The notes: generated by a model not told the origin, from the letters alone. Shown: positions 52,341-61,455, counted from the first letter of the stretch. The stretch is 64,000 nt of DNA from Microbacterium hydrocarbonoxydans (GCF_000956475.1 NZ_JYJB01000010.1:1170864-1234863), one strand, 5' to 3'. Made by a program: numbers and translations.

Positions 52341-52730
52341 ATGACGAACGCAGACATCATCCGCGAGCACTACGCCGCGAGCGACCGCGGCGACATCGAC
52401 GGGATGCTGGCGCCGCTGGCCGACGACGTGCAGTGGACGGAAGCCGCCGGCTTCCCCTACGCGGGCACGTACGTCGGACCGGACGCGGTCGCAGCGAACG
52501 TGTTCCAGCGCATACAGGAGGAGTGGGACGACTACACCCTCGCGATCGACGAGGTCGTCGACGGCGGAGTCGTCGTGGTCGGCATCGGCACCTACTCCGG
52601 CACCTACACGCTGACCGGACGGTTCTTCGCAGCCCGCGTCGCGCACGTATGGCGCCTGACCGACGGCAGGGTCACCGCCTTCGAGCAGTTCACCGACACC
52701 GAACTGGTCAACCGCGCGCTGCGCGACTGA
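52341..52730 (+). CDS. NTF2-like (SnoaL/ketosteroid isomerase-type) protein
   Basis: A 129-residue alpha+beta-barrel protein. It begins with the typical N-terminal helices (I-I-R-E-H-Y-A-A-S-D-R-G-D-I-D-G-M) and ends with strands containing F-F-A-A-R-V-A-H-V-W-R and F-E-Q-F-T-D-T. The family includes isomerases, dehydratases and small binding proteins; the polar residues Asp/His in the pocket would allow catalysis, but the reaction is unknown. The ATG follows GGAAGGAGAG. It sits between the MoaF and transporter genes, so it likely acts on the imported compound. Confidence 0.85.
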   Translation: MTNADIIREHYAASDRGDIDGMLAPLADDVQWTEAAGFPYAGTYVGPDAVAANVFQRIQEEWDDYTLAIDEVVDGGVVVVGIGTYSGTYTLTGRFFAARVAHVWRLTDGRVTAFEQFTDTELVNRALRD

Positions 52731-52777
52731 CCCGGCGGCACAGCAACACCCGAAAACCGAGAGGCAAGGAAGCACAC

Positions 52778-53947
52778 ATGAACAAGCGAGCAGCAGGCAC
52801 CGCGGCCGTCATCGCCGTGGCAGCCCTCATCCTGTCCGGCTGCGCCGACGACGGCGGGTCCGGCGGAGGAGGAAGCGGATCGATCGTCGTCGGATCCGTC
52901 AACACGATCAGCGGCGCGGCGACGTTCCCCGAGGCCTCGCAGGCGGCCGCCGCCGTGTTCGACGCGTTCAACGAGGAAGGCGGCCTGAACGGTCAGAAGA
53001 TCGACTACAAGGCACTCGACGACAAGGGCGACCCCGCGACCGCGACGGCGTCGGCGCGAGAACTGGTCGGCAGCGACGGTGCAGTCGCGCTGGTCGGCTC
53101 GGCCAGCCTCATCGAGTGCGAGATCAATGCCAAGTACTACGAGCAGGAGGGCATCCTCTCGATGCCCGGCATCGGCGTGGACAGCGGATGCTTCGACAGC
53201 AAGAACATCTCCCCCGCCAACGTCGGCCCGTTCAACGACATGACGCTCACGCTCCAGTACGGCTCAGAGGTACTGGGTCTGGACGACATCTGCGTGCTGC
53301 TCGAGATCGCGGGGTCCACCCGCCCGGCCTACCAGGCGGCGATCGACAAGTGGACCGAGATCACCGGCAAGAAGCCGAAGTACGTCGACGACACCGTGGC
53401 TTATGGCGCGTCCGACTACACGCCGTACATCGTGAAGGCGCGCGAGCAGGGCTGTAAAGCCCTCGCGATCAATCCCGTCGAGCCCGACGCGATCGGACAG
53501 GTGAAAGCCGCGAATGCCCAGGGCTGGGATGACGTGACCTGGCTGTACCTGACCAGCGTGTACAGCGAGAACTTCGCCAAGGCCGTCGACAACGCCGGCG
53601 CCGGCATCTACGTGCCTGCCGAGTTCTACCCGTTCACCGACGACAACGAGATCAACAAGGACTGGCGAGCGCTGATGCAGAAGAACGACATCCCGCTCAC
53701 CTCGTTCAGTCAGGGCGGCTACCTCGCGGCGACGTACTTCATCGAGGTGCTGAAGTCGATCAAGGGCGACATCACCCGCGAGAGCGTCACCAAGGCGCTG
53801 CAGGAGATGGACCCGATCGACAACCCGATGGTCGGGACGCCCTACGCGTTCGGCACTCAGAACACATCCGGCTGGCCGATCATCCTGAAGTCCGGCACGA
53901 ACGCCTGGGAGAAGGTCGCAGACGACTGGCTGCGCATCGGCGAATAG
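52778..53947 (+). CDS. LivK-type solute-binding lipoprotein
   Basis: Extracellular binding protein of a branched-chain-amino-acid-type ABC importer, 389 residues. The signal peptide ends in L-S-G-C with Cys22 as lipid anchor, followed by a Gly/Ser linker. The mature domain has I-V-V-G-S-V-N-T-I-S-G near residue 35 and the family D-D-K-G-D-P region. This transporter class also carries aromatic acids, amides and urea. A strong hairpin follows the gene, setting binding-protein levels above the membrane parts. Confidence 0.92.
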   Translation: MNKRAAGTAAVIAVAALILSGCADDGGSGGGGSGSIVVGSVNTISGAATFPEASQAAAAVFDAFNEEGGLNGQKIDYKALDDKGDPATATASARELVGSDGAVALVGSASLIECEINAKYYEQEGILSMPGIGVDSGCFDSKNISPANVGPFNDMTLTLQYGSEVLGLDDICVLLEIAGSTRPAYQAAIDKWTEITGKKPKYVDDTVAYGASDYTPYIVKAREQGCKALAINPVEPDAIGQVKAANAQGWDDVTWLYLTSVYSENFAKAVDNAGAGIYVPAEFYPFTDDNEINKDWRALMQKNDIPLTSFSQGGYLAATYFIEVLKSIKGDITRESVTKALQEMDPIDNPMVGTPYAFGTQNTSGWPIILKSGTNAWEKVADDWLRIGE

Positions 53948-53954
53948 TGGCACC

Positions 53955-53982
53955 GCCCGCCGCCGCTCCTGCGGCGGCGGGC
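53955..53982 (+). terminator. Intra-operon hairpin after livK-like gene
   Basis: A perfect 12-bp stem (53955-53966 with 53971-53982) and 4-nt loop start 8 nt after the stop; the next operon gene begins at 54015, so partial termination is likely. Confidence 0.8.
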
Positions 53983-54014
53983 ATTCCTCCCCCTCAGATC
54001 AGAAAGGACGCCTC

Positions 54015-54875
54015 ATGCTGCAAGGCGCCATAGCCGGACTCGCCGCCGGCGGACTCTACGCCGTCCTCGGCGTGTGCCTGACGCTGATGAGCCGCCTCGT
54101 TCGGGTCGTCAACTTCGCTCAGGCCGCGACCGGGATGTTCGGCGCGTTCACCGCCGTCTGGCTCGTGCAACAGCTCGGCCTGCCGATCTGGCTCGGATCG
54201 ACCCTCGGCGTCGTCGTCGCCGGGCTCCTCGCCGCGGTGATCGGCTGGATCGCCGCCACCTGGCTGTCCGAAGCATCCACCACCACCCGCTCCGCGATGA
54301 CCGTCGGCCCTCTGCTCCTGCTGATCTCGCTGTCGTTCATCCTCTTCGGAAACAAGCCGCAGCCGTTCACGCCGCTCATCGCGGGGCCCGCGTTCTCCCT
54401 CGGCGGTGTCGTGGTCAGCCAGGTCACGGTCGCCACGGTGCTCATGGCGATCGTCACGGCGGTCGCCGTGCGGATCGTGCTGCGCCGCACCCGGGTCGGA
54501 ACCCAGTTGCGAGCGCTCTCCGAGCGGCCGACGACGGCAGAGCTCCTCGGCATCCGCTCCCGTCCGCTGTCTGTCGCCGTCTGGTTCGTCACCGGCATCA
54601 TCAGCGCGATCGCGATCGTGATCGTCGCCCCGTCGCAGTCCAGCGACGCCACGGGGCTGTCGATGCTCATCGTGCCCGCGTCCGCCGCAGCGCTCCTCGG
54701 CGGCTTCCGCCGTCTCGATCTCGCCGTCCTCGGCGGGCTCGTGCTCGGCATCCTCGGCGGGCTGATGGCCCAGATCGACGAGGTCGCCCTGGTGCGCAAC
54801 TTCCTGCCGTTCGTGTTCATCGTCGTCCTGCTGCTCTGGTCGCAGCGCAAGGAGGTGTGGGATGCCGCTCGCTGA
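54015..54875 (+). CDS. LivH-type ABC permease
   Basis: A 286-residue inner-membrane subunit with about eight helices. It begins with G-A-I-A-G-L-A-A-G-G-L-Y-A-V-L-G-V, the typical LivH start, and has the cytoplasmic loop R-T-R-V-G-T-Q-L-R-A near residue 160. The ATG follows AGAAAGGA. Its 3' end overlaps the LivM-LivG fusion by 14 nt, so the two are translationally coupled. Confidence 0.92.
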   Translation: MLQGAIAGLAAGGLYAVLGVCLTLMSRLVRVVNFAQAATGMFGAFTAVWLVQQLGLPIWLGSTLGVVVAGLLAAVIGWIAATWLSEASTTTRSAMTVGPLLLLISLSFILFGNKPQPFTPLIAGPAFSLGGVVVSQVTVATVLMAIVTAVAVRIVLRRTRVGTQLRALSERPTTAELLGIRSRPLSVAVWFVTGIISAIAIVIVAPSQSSDATGLSMLIVPASAAALLGGFRRLDLAVLGGLVLGILGGLMAQIDEVALVRNFLPFVFIVVLLLWSQRKEVWDAAR

Positions 54876-56634
54876 CCGCTTCTGGTTCAAGACCACCTGG
54901 CCGTTCGCTGTCGCCGTCGCCGGGATCGGCGTCGGCGCGATCCTCAGCGCCGCCCTTCCCGGGTACTTCGTCTTCCTGGCGATCAGTGCCGTCGTGGCAG
55001 CGATCGCCATCCTCGGCCTCGGGATAGTCACCGGCTCCGCCGGGATGATCGCGCTGTGCCAGCTCACCTTCGCAGCCGTCGGCGCGTGGGTCGTGTCGCT
55101 GCTGAACGTCATGCAGGCACCAGGCGGCTTCATCGTCTGGCTGATGCTCGGGGCAGTCGCCGCCGGGCTCGTGGGCATCATCGTGGGACTTCCCGCGCTG
55201 CGCCTGCGCGGCGTCAACCTCGCGGTCGTCACGCTGGGATTCGCGGCGGCCGCCGATGTCACCCTCGTGCAGATCCAGTTCCCGGGTTCCGTGGACGGCA
55301 CCTCGATCGAGCGCCCTGCGCTGTTCTCGAACGACCGCCAGTTCTTCTTCCTCTCCATCGTCGTGCTCGCGGTGTGCGGACTCGCGGTGTTCTTCCTGCA
55401 GCGCGGACGCTGGGGTTCGTCGTGGAAGGCCGTCGCCTTCTCCGAGCGCGGCACTGCGGCCGCCGGTCAGAGCGTGCAGGTCGCGAAGCTCACCGCATTC
55501 GCGGTGTCGGCCGCGCTCGGCGGAATCGCCGGCGGACTCCTCGCCGGCCAGGTGCAGCTGCCCTTCGCCTCGAGCTTCACCCCGCTGCAGTCGCTGGCAC
55601 TCTACGTCCTGGCGATCATGTCGGGTGCGCACCTCATCGACATGGCCATCCTCGGCGGCATCCTCTGGGTGCTCGTCCCCGAACTCCTCAAGCGGTGGGG
55701 CATCGACCAGAACTGGGGGTTCGTGGTCTTCGGCGTGCTCGGCGTGCAGGCGCTGACGGGCGGAACCAACCTCGGGCAGACGGTGCGCGACCTGTTCTGG
55801 CGCCGCGCCGACCGCAAGACGGCCAACGCCGCACTCACGGCGCTGCCACCGGATGCCGCCGACGACGCGACTGCCATCACGACGACCACCACCGCCACGG
55901 TCGACCATGCCGCGCTGAGCGGCGAACCGGTGCTGACCGTCGAAGGGCTGACCGTGCAGTTCGGCTCCCTCAAGGCGAACGATGACGTGTCGTTCCAGGT
56001 GCCGGCCGCGTCGATCATGGGGCTGATCGGCCCGAACGGCGCAGGCAAGTCGACGTTCGTCGACGCGATCAGCGGCTTTCTGCCCAAGCACGGCGGCCGC
56101 GTGCTGCTGGGCGGTCGCGATCTCGCAGGCCTCTCCCCCACGAGACGGGCACGCCTCGGTCTGCGGCGCACGTTCCAGCAGGACCGCGTGCCGCCCGCGC
56201 TCACGGTCGGGGCGTATGTGCGCTTCGTCGCACGTCGCCGGCTCGCGGCATCCGACATCGACGAGGTCCTGGAGTTCTTCGGCTGCCCTTCCGCCCGTGC
56301 GCGTCTGTCGAGCGTCGACGTCGGCACCCGGCGACTGGTCGAGGTCGCGGCGAACGTGATCGCGCGGCCCCGCCTGCTGATCCTCGACGAGCCGGCCGCC
56401 GGCCTCTCCCACGACGAGCACCTCGCGCTGGCCGCCCGGCTGCGCGAGCTGCCCGCGCGATACGGTGTCGCGCTGATCATCATCGAGCACGACCTCGACC
56501 TCGTGCGCTCCGTATGCCCCATGCTCACAGTGCTCGATTTCGGCAAGGTGCTGGCCAGCGGACCGCAGGCCGATGTCCTCGCGAACCCCGACGTCGTGAA
56601 GGCGTACATGGGAGAGACGGAGCTGCTGTCATGA
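54862..56634 (+). CDS. LivM-LivG fusion: ABC permease joined to ATPase
   Basis: A 590-residue fusion. Residues 1-310 are a LivM permease with eight to ten helices and R-L-R-G-V-N-L-A-V-V-T-L near residue 115. After a Thr-rich linker (about 335-350) follows a LivG ATPase with Walker A G-P-N-G-A-G-K-S-T near residue 394 and Walker B L-L-I-L-D-E-P-A-A-G-L near 510. The signature motif reads S-S-V-D-V-G-T-R-R-L-V-E and lacks the usual L-S-x-G-Q, although LivG proteins often deviate. The ATG follows GGAGGTGTGG. Confidence 0.92.
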   Translation: MPLADRFWFKTTWPFAVAVAGIGVGAILSAALPGYFVFLAISAVVAAIAILGLGIVTGSAGMIALCQLTFAAVGAWVVSLLNVMQAPGGFIVWLMLGAVAAGLVGIIVGLPALRLRGVNLAVVTLGFAAAADVTLVQIQFPGSVDGTSIERPALFSNDRQFFFLSIVVLAVCGLAVFFLQRGRWGSSWKAVAFSERGTAAAGQSVQVAKLTAFAVSAALGGIAGGLLAGQVQLPFASSFTPLQSLALYVLAIMSGAHLIDMAILGGILWVLVPELLKRWGIDQNWGFVVFGVLGVQALTGGTNLGQTVRDLFWRRADRKTANAALTALPPDAADDATAITTTTTATVDHAALSGEPVLTVEGLTVQFGSLKANDDVSFQVPAASIMGLIGPNGAGKSTFVDAISGFLPKHGGRVLLGGRDLAGLSPTRRARLGLRRTFQQDRVPPALTVGAYVRFVARRRLAASDIDEVLEFFGCPSARARLSSVDVGTRRLVEVAANVIARPRLLILDEPAAGLSHDEHLALAARLRELPARYGVALIIIEHDLDLVRSVCPMLTVLDFGKVLASGPQADVLANPDVVKAYMGETELLS

Positions 56635-57323
56635 GCGAACTCGTACTCGACGGCGTGACCGTCAGCCGCGGCACGGGCCCCGTGATCTCCGACGTGTCGC
56701 TCACCGTGCACGGCGGGGAGGTGCTGGCGCTCGTGGGGCCGAACGGCGCTGGCAAGACGAGCCTGATCGAATCGGTGTCGGGCGTCACTCCTCACTCCTC
56801 GGGATCGCTCGCCCTCGACGGCGAGCCGATCGACAAGCTGTCCCGGGTCGCCCGCGCACGTCGAGGCATCGTGCACATCGAACAGGGAAGGGCCGTGTTC
56901 CCCTCACTCACGGTGCGCGAGAACATCTCGCTCACCGCGCGGACGTCCGCCGAGCTGGATGCTGTGCTCGCGCAGTTCCCCGAGCTGGAGAAGCGCATCG
57001 ACTCCCCGACCGCCCTGCTGTCGGGCGGCGAGCAGCAGATGGTCGTGCTCGCGCGGGCTTTCGCGGCGAAGCCGCGCGTCTTGCTCATCGACGAGATGTC
57101 GCTGGGACTGGCACCCGTCGTCTTCATGCGGCTCATGCCGATCGTGAAGTCGATCGCCGAGTCGGGTGTGGGCGTGCTGCTCGTCGAGCAATTCACCCAG
57201 CTCGCCCTGGGGCTCGCCCGCGAAGCCGTGGTCGTAGCGGGCGGACGTGTGTCGTTCCAGGGAACCTCGGAGCAGCTCAAAGCCGATCCGGAGCTCTTGC
57301 ACCGTGCCTACCTCGGCGGCTGA
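56631..57323 (+). CDS. LivF-type ABC ATPase
   Basis: Second ATPase of the importer, 230 residues, with Walker A G-P-N-G-A-G-K-T near residue 37, signature L-S-G-G-E-Q-Q near 130 and Walker B V-L-L-I-D-E-M-S-L-G-L near 154, the last being typical of LivF. It overlaps the fusion gene by ATGA. It probably forms a heterodimer with the LivG half. A terminator follows. Confidence 0.94.
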   Translation: MSELVLDGVTVSRGTGPVISDVSLTVHGGEVLALVGPNGAGKTSLIESVSGVTPHSSGSLALDGEPIDKLSRVARARRGIVHIEQGRAVFPSLTVRENISLTARTSAELDAVLAQFPELEKRIDSPTALLSGGEQQMVVLARAFAAKPRVLLIDEMSLGLAPVVFMRLMPIVKSIAESGVGVLLVEQFTQLALGLAREAVVVAGGRVSFQGTSEQLKADPELLHRAYLGG

Positions 57324-57332
57324 GCGGATCAT

Positions 57333-57365
57333 CCTGCGGGGGCGCCCGAAGAGCGCCCCCGCAGG
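57333..57365 (+). terminator. Terminator after the liv-type operon
   Basis: A perfect 13-bp stem (57333-57345 with 57353-57365) with a 7-nt loop starts 10 nt after the LivF stop. Confidence 0.88.
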
Positions 57366-57423
57366 TGCGTCTCCGGTCATGACGTGACATGCTCCCGCCC
57401 AGGAACGGCGGAGCCGACGACGC

Positions 57424-57429
57424 TAGCCT
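57424..57429 (+). promoter_or_regulatory. -10 box of the HAD-gene promoter (leaderless)
   Basis: TAGCCT lies 7 nt before the ATG at 57437. Confidence 0.55.
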
Positions 57430-57436
57430 GGGAAGC

Positions 57437-58087
57437 ATGACCCAGACCGTCCACGCCCGCGCCGTCCTCCTCGACATGGACGGGACCCTTGTCGACTCGA
57501 CCGCTGCAGTGGAGCGGATCTGGCTCGCATGGGCCAAGCCGCACGGGCTCGACCCGGAGCATGTCCTCAGCGTGATCCACGGACGCCAGGGACACCAGAG
57601 CATGGCCGTCCTGCTCCCCGAGCGCGATCACGCGATCAACATCGCCGAGAACGCGTCGATGCTCGCGAACGAGGCGAAGGACGTTGACGGCGTCATCGCG
57701 ATCGCCGGCGCAGACGTGCTGCTCGAGGCGCTCCTCCCGCACCCGCACGCGATCGTGACCTCCGCCGACGTCGCGCTCATGAACTCCCGCATGGGCGCAG
57801 CCGAGCTCATTGTGCCCGCGACCACGGTGACCGCCGAGAACGTGACGCGGTCAAAGCCCGACCCCGAGGGATTCCTGCTGGGTGCGAAGACGCTCGGCGT
57901 CGATCCCGCCGACTGCGTGGTCTTCGAGGACTCGGGCGCGGGCATCCAGGCCGCACACGCCGCTGGTATGCGGGTGATCGGCGTCGGCGCGCACGCCGTC
58001 GCGCACGACCCCGAGTATCACGTGACCGATCTCACCCAGGTCGCCGTTGTGGCGACCGACGGCGGGTTCGAGCTCGCGGTCGGCTGA
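57437..58087 (+). CDS. HAD-family phosphatase
   Basis: A 216-residue haloacid-dehalogenase-type hydrolase, probably a sugar phosphatase. Asp13 and Asp15 in L-D-M-D-G-T-L-V-D are the nucleophile and acid, the Ser/Thr motif is I-V-T-S-A, Lys is in S-K-P-D-P-E-G and the final acidic motif is F-E-D-S-G-A-G. The ATG at 57437 is 7 nt after TAGCCT, so it has its own leaderless promoter and may be only a neighbour of the island. It is convergent with the SDR gene. Confidence 0.9.
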   Translation: MTQTVHARAVLLDMDGTLVDSTAAVERIWLAWAKPHGLDPEHVLSVIHGRQGHQSMAVLLPERDHAINIAENASMLANEAKDVDGVIAIAGADVLLEALLPHPHAIVTSADVALMNSRMGAAELIVPATTVTAENVTRSKPDPEGFLLGAKTLGVDPADCVVFEDSGAGIQAAHAAGMRVIGVGAHAVAHDPEYHVTDLTQVAVVATDGGFELAVG

Positions 58088-58091
58088 CGCG

Positions 58092-58907
58092 CTACATCCC
58101 GGCGTGGTCGAAGGCGATGGTGGGCACGTCCACCACGTGCGATCCGCCGTCTGCGACGATCACGGCGCCGGTGATGTACGACGACTCCCCCGAGCCGAGG
58201 AAGCGCACGACCGAGGCGATCTCGGCGGGGCGCGCTGGGCGGCGGAGCGGCACGTCGGCGGTGACCGCGGCGTACGCCTCCTCGCGTGAGCCGAGGCCCG
58301 CGTGCGTGGCGAACTCGTCCATCTCCTCGTCGGCCATCGGCGTCTGCACCCAGCCGGGGCAGATCGCGTTCACGCGCACACCGTGCCTGCCGTAGTCGCG
58401 GGCGAGAGTGCGGGTCAGGCCGATCAGCGCGTGCTTTCCGACCGTGTAGCCCGCCACGGACGGCCCGGCGAACAGGCCTGCGAGCGACGAGACGATCACG
58501 ATCTGGCCCTTCGACTCGATGAGGGCGGGCAGCGACTCGCGCGCCATCGTGAAGGCCGTGGTGAGGTTCGCTCTGATCGACGCCTCCCATCCCGCGTCAT
58601 CCGTCTCGCCAACGGGCGAGAAGCCGTGCCCGCCGGCGTTCGCGACGAGCACGTCGATGCGCCCGAACGCGGCCAGCACCTCGGCGACGGCGGCCTTCGC
58701 AGAAGCCGTGTCGGCGGCATCCGCAACGACGGCCCGCGCGCCGACCGCATTCGCGACCCGCTCCAACGGCTCCGGACGACGACCGACCACGACGACGTGC
58801 GCGCCCTCGGCCGCGTAGCGCTCGGCGATCGCGGCGCCGATGCCCGTCCCTCCACCCGTGATGACGACGACGCGTCCGGAGACCGTCGATCCGACTGCGA
58901 GTCCCAT
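58092..58907 (-). CDS. Short-chain dehydrogenase 1 of the island
   Basis: A 271-residue classical SDR with T-G-G-G-T-G-I-G (residues 17-24), N-A-G-G, the catalytic Ser in V-S-S-L-A-G and Y-T-V-G-K near residue 160. The A-R-R basic motif after strand 2 (G-R-R-P-E) suggests NADP. It follows the second SDR by 32 nt with an AGGAG ribosome site, so the two form an operon running away from the APC-permease gene. It likely oxidises or reduces a pathway alcohol or ketone. Confidence 0.88.
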   Translation of the reverse strand: MGLAVGSTVSGRVVVITGGGTGIGAAIAERYAAEGAHVVVVGRRPEPLERVANAVGARAVVADAADTASAKAAVAEVLAAFGRIDVLVANAGGHGFSPVGETDDAGWEASIRANLTTAFTMARESLPALIESKGQIVIVSSLAGLFAGPSVAGYTVGKHALIGLTRTLARDYGRHGVRVNAICPGWVQTPMADEEMDEFATHAGLGSREEAYAAVTADVPLRRPARPAEIASVVRFLGSGESSYITGAVIVADGGSHVVDVPTIAFDHAGM

Positions 58908-58939
58908 GTGCTGCTCCTGTTCTGTGTCGCGCCTGGGCG

Positions 58940-59686
58940 CTATGCGGGGAATCCCGACCGGGCGGTGTACCCGAAGTCGCTGAGAAGGGTGGTGCCGTTC
59001 ACCGCGCGACTGCGCGGGGACACCAGGTAGGCCACGTGCGCCGCCACCTCGTCGGCGGTCTGCACGGGAAAGTCGGGGGCGTCGAGGGCGTGCTCTCCCA
59101 GATCGCCCCGGCTCATCGGAGTGTCGACGACCGAGGGCGCGACCGTGTTGACCCGGATGCCGGTGCCTGCGAGGTCTACCGAGAGCGCCCTGGCGAACTG
59201 CACGAGGGCGGCCTTGGAGGCGCAGTACGGCGTCATCCCGGGTGACGCCACGAAGGCGGAGTCGCTGGAGAGGAGGATCACGGATGCTTCGCCTGCGGCC
59301 CGCAGCGCCGGCAGCGCGTGCCGGAGAACCAGGAACGCACCTGTGACGTTGACGGCGAAGACCGCGTTCCACTCGGCGAGGGAGACGTCTTCTATCCCCG
59401 CCCCGACAGGGCCCGAGATCCCCGCACAGCAGACCACGGCGTCGAGGCCGCCCAGTTCTGACGCTCCGGCGCGCACCGCTGCTGCGACCTGCTCCTCATC
59501 GGTGACATCGGCGACGAGCAGGACGGCGTCGCGACATCCGGATGCCGCTTCGCGCAATACGCCGCCGTCGCGGTCGAGCAGGGCGACGCGCATGCCTTCG
59601 GCGGCGAGCGCTCGCGCCGTCGCACGGCCAATCCCGCTTGCCGCACCGGTGATGAGCGCAGTTCTCCCGGCCAGTTCCAGTTCCAT
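58940..59686 (-). CDS. Short-chain dehydrogenase 2 of the island
   Basis: A 248-residue classical SDR with T-G-A-A-S-G-I-G near residue 14, C-A-G-I-S-G, L-S-S-D-S-A and Y-C-A-S-K near residue 154. Asp at the end of strand 2 (L-L-D-R-D) suggests NAD preference, in contrast to SDR 1. It is the first gene of the leftward arm from the divergent promoter region 59687-59947. Confidence 0.88.
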   Translation of the reverse strand: MELELAGRTALITGAASGIGRATARALAAEGMRVALLDRDGGVLREAASGCRDAVLLVADVTDEEQVAAAVRAGASELGGLDAVVCCAGISGPVGAGIEDVSLAEWNAVFAVNVTGAFLVLRHALPALRAAGEASVILLSSDSAFVASPGMTPYCASKAALVQFARALSVDLAGTGIRVNTVAPSVVDTPMSRGDLGEHALDAPDFPVQTADEVAAHVAYLVSPRSRAVNGTTLLSDFGYTARSGFPA

Positions 59687-59863
59687 ACCGTCCTCGGACC
59701 ACCGATGACGCGCCGAGTGGCGCGAGTGAGAACGGCGGTGTCTTCTCAGTCATCCTGCTCCCCGGCATCCGCCCGACCCTATCCCCGGCACCGGGCTGTG
59801 CGCCCTGGAACCACCGTCCTTCGCTCAGCGTCAAGCGCCGGCGTCCGCGCCGGAGCAGACTCG

Positions 59864-59891
59864 CATTGTCGGCGATTCCCCCTCATTGTCG
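59864..59891 (+). promoter_or_regulatory. Candidate AraC operator: CATTGTCG direct repeats
   Basis: CATTGTCG occurs at 59864-59871 and 59884-59891, exactly 20 bp apart, in the 261-bp divergent region between SDR 2 and the APC permease. No gene fits in the rest of this gap. Related words (CATCGTCGG at 50147, CATGTCGG in the 51343 region) lie near the AraC and moaF-like genes. Confidence 0.55.
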
Positions 59892-59947
59892 ATGCCGCGC
59901 GCACAGTCCTGCCGAGCGCCCGGCCGTCACCAAGCAAAGGAGCCGCC

Positions 59948-61396
59948 GTGGCTGATCCGATCGCACCGCCCACCGAGCACACAGCTCTCCGCCCCGGCGC
60001 GCTGGGCGTCGCCGGGATCGTCTTCCTGGTGCTCGCCGCCGTCGCACCGCTGACCGGCATCGTCGTCGTCGCGTCGCTGGCCGTCGCTCTGGGCAACGGC
60101 GGCGGGACCCCGATGTCATTCTTCATCGTCGCGGCGATCCTGCTGCTGTTCGCAGTCGGCTACGCGCAGATGTCGAAGCAGCTGGTCAACGCGGGCGGCT
60201 TCTACGCCTTCGTGGTCAAGGGGCTCGGACGCACCGGCGGGCTGATCGCAGGACTGATCGCGACGCTCGGCTACAACTTCTTCGTGGTCGGCACGATCGG
60301 CACGAGCGGCTTCTTCATGCAGGCGATCATCCGCGATCTCACGGGTCTCGACGTGCATTGGCTGGTCTGGGGTCTCGCATCGATCGTCGTCTGCTTCGTA
60401 CTCGCTCGTGTCGGCGTCGACTTCAGCTCGAAGGTGCTGGGGGTGTGCCTCGTGCTCGAGACGCTCATGCTCGTGGTGTTCGACATCTCCGTGCTCGCGC
60501 AGACCGGTTACGACGTGGCCGCTTTCAGCCCGGAGTGGGTGTTCTCGGGTTCGCTTCCGATCGGGCTGCTGCTCGCGGCGACCGGGTTCCTCGGCTTCGA
60601 GGCCACGGCGCTGTTCAGCGAAGAGGCCAAGCAGCCGCTGCGCACGATCCCGCGGGCGACCTACACCGCGATCGTCGCGATCGGCATCATCCTCGGCGTC
60701 ACGACGTGGGCCGTGGTGAGCGCGACCGGCGTCGCGCAGGCACAGGCGACCGCCGTGGAGCACCTCCCCACGGGAGACCTCATCTTCACGCTGGCGCAGC
60801 AGTACCTCGGCGGACCGCTCACCACGATCATGATGATCCTGCTGCTGGTGAGTCTCTTCGCCGCCATGCTGGCCTTCCACAACTCCGCGACCCGCTACCT
60901 GTACTCGCTCGGGCGCGCCCGCATCCTGCCTCAGGCCCTCGCCCGCACCCGCACGAACGGCGCCCCTCAGCTCGCCGGCATCGTGCAGGCGTCGTTCGCC
61001 GCGATCGTGGCGGTGATCTTCGCGGTCGCCGGAGCCGATCCGATCGTGACGCTCGTGCCGGCGATGCTGGGCTTCGGCACGCTCAGCGTGCTGATCCTGC
61101 AGGGCCTCGCCGCGATCTCGATCGTCGTCTACTTCCGCCGCAAGGGCGACCCGAGATGGTGGAGCACCTTCATCGCCCCGGGCATCGGCTTCCTCGGCAT
61201 CGCGGCGATCTCGATCCTCGCGATCGTGAACTTCGACATCGTCGCCGGCTCGCAGGAGCTCGCGATCCGTCTGATGCCGCTGCTGCTGGTGCTCGCCGTG
61301 ATCGGCGGCATCGGCTACGGCGTCTACCTGAAGAAATCCAAGCCCGCCGTGTACGACGGCCTCTCCACCGACCTCGAGCGCTTCAGCACGCGCTGA
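59948..61396 (+). CDS. APC-superfamily amino acid/amine permease
   Basis: A 482-residue, 12-helix secondary transporter. Helix 1 carries G-V-A-G-I-V-F-L-V-L-A-A-V-A-P-L-T and helix 6 has G-F-L-G-F-E-A-T-A-L-F-S-E-E-A, the classical APC substrate site. The GTG at 59948 follows AAAGGAG and is preferred over the long Ser/Arg-rich upstream extension. It is followed by the second moaF-like gene after 59 nt. An amino acid, amine or derived acid is the expected substrate, a second uptake route beside the ABC importer. Confidence 0.9.
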   Translation: MADPIAPPTEHTALRPGALGVAGIVFLVLAAVAPLTGIVVVASLAVALGNGGGTPMSFFIVAAILLLFAVGYAQMSKQLVNAGGFYAFVVKGLGRTGGLIAGLIATLGYNFFVVGTIGTSGFFMQAIIRDLTGLDVHWLVWGLASIVVCFVLARVGVDFSSKVLGVCLVLETLMLVVFDISVLAQTGYDVAAFSPEWVFSGSLPIGLLLAATGFLGFEATALFSEEAKQPLRTIPRATYTAIVAIGIILGVTTWAVVSATGVAQAQATAVEHLPTGDLIFTLAQQYLGGPLTTIMMILLLVSLFAAMLAFHNSATRYLYSLGRARILPQALARTRTNGAPQLAGIVQASFAAIVAVIFAVAGADPIVTLVPAMLGFGTLSVLILQGLAAISIVVYFRRKGDPRWWSTFIAPGIGFLGIAAISILAIVNFDIVAGSQELAIRLMPLLLVLAVIGGIGYGVYLKKSKPAVYDGLSTDLERFSTR

Positions 61397-61455
61397 GCCT
61401 CCTGCGCCGACCGACGCCGCGCACCGGCATCCGCCCCTCACAAGAAGGAACCATC

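Noticed and set aside
48863..52360. 1165-codon open frame on the minus strand over the AraC and moaF-like genes
   Set aside because: Arg/Ala/Gly-rich shadow produced by codon bias; the plus-strand AraC and MoaF proteins have clear domains.
59705..59947. 81-codon N-terminal extension of the APC permease
   Set aside because: Ser/Arg/Pro-rich and unlike the family; GTG at 59948 has an AAAGGAG ribosome site.
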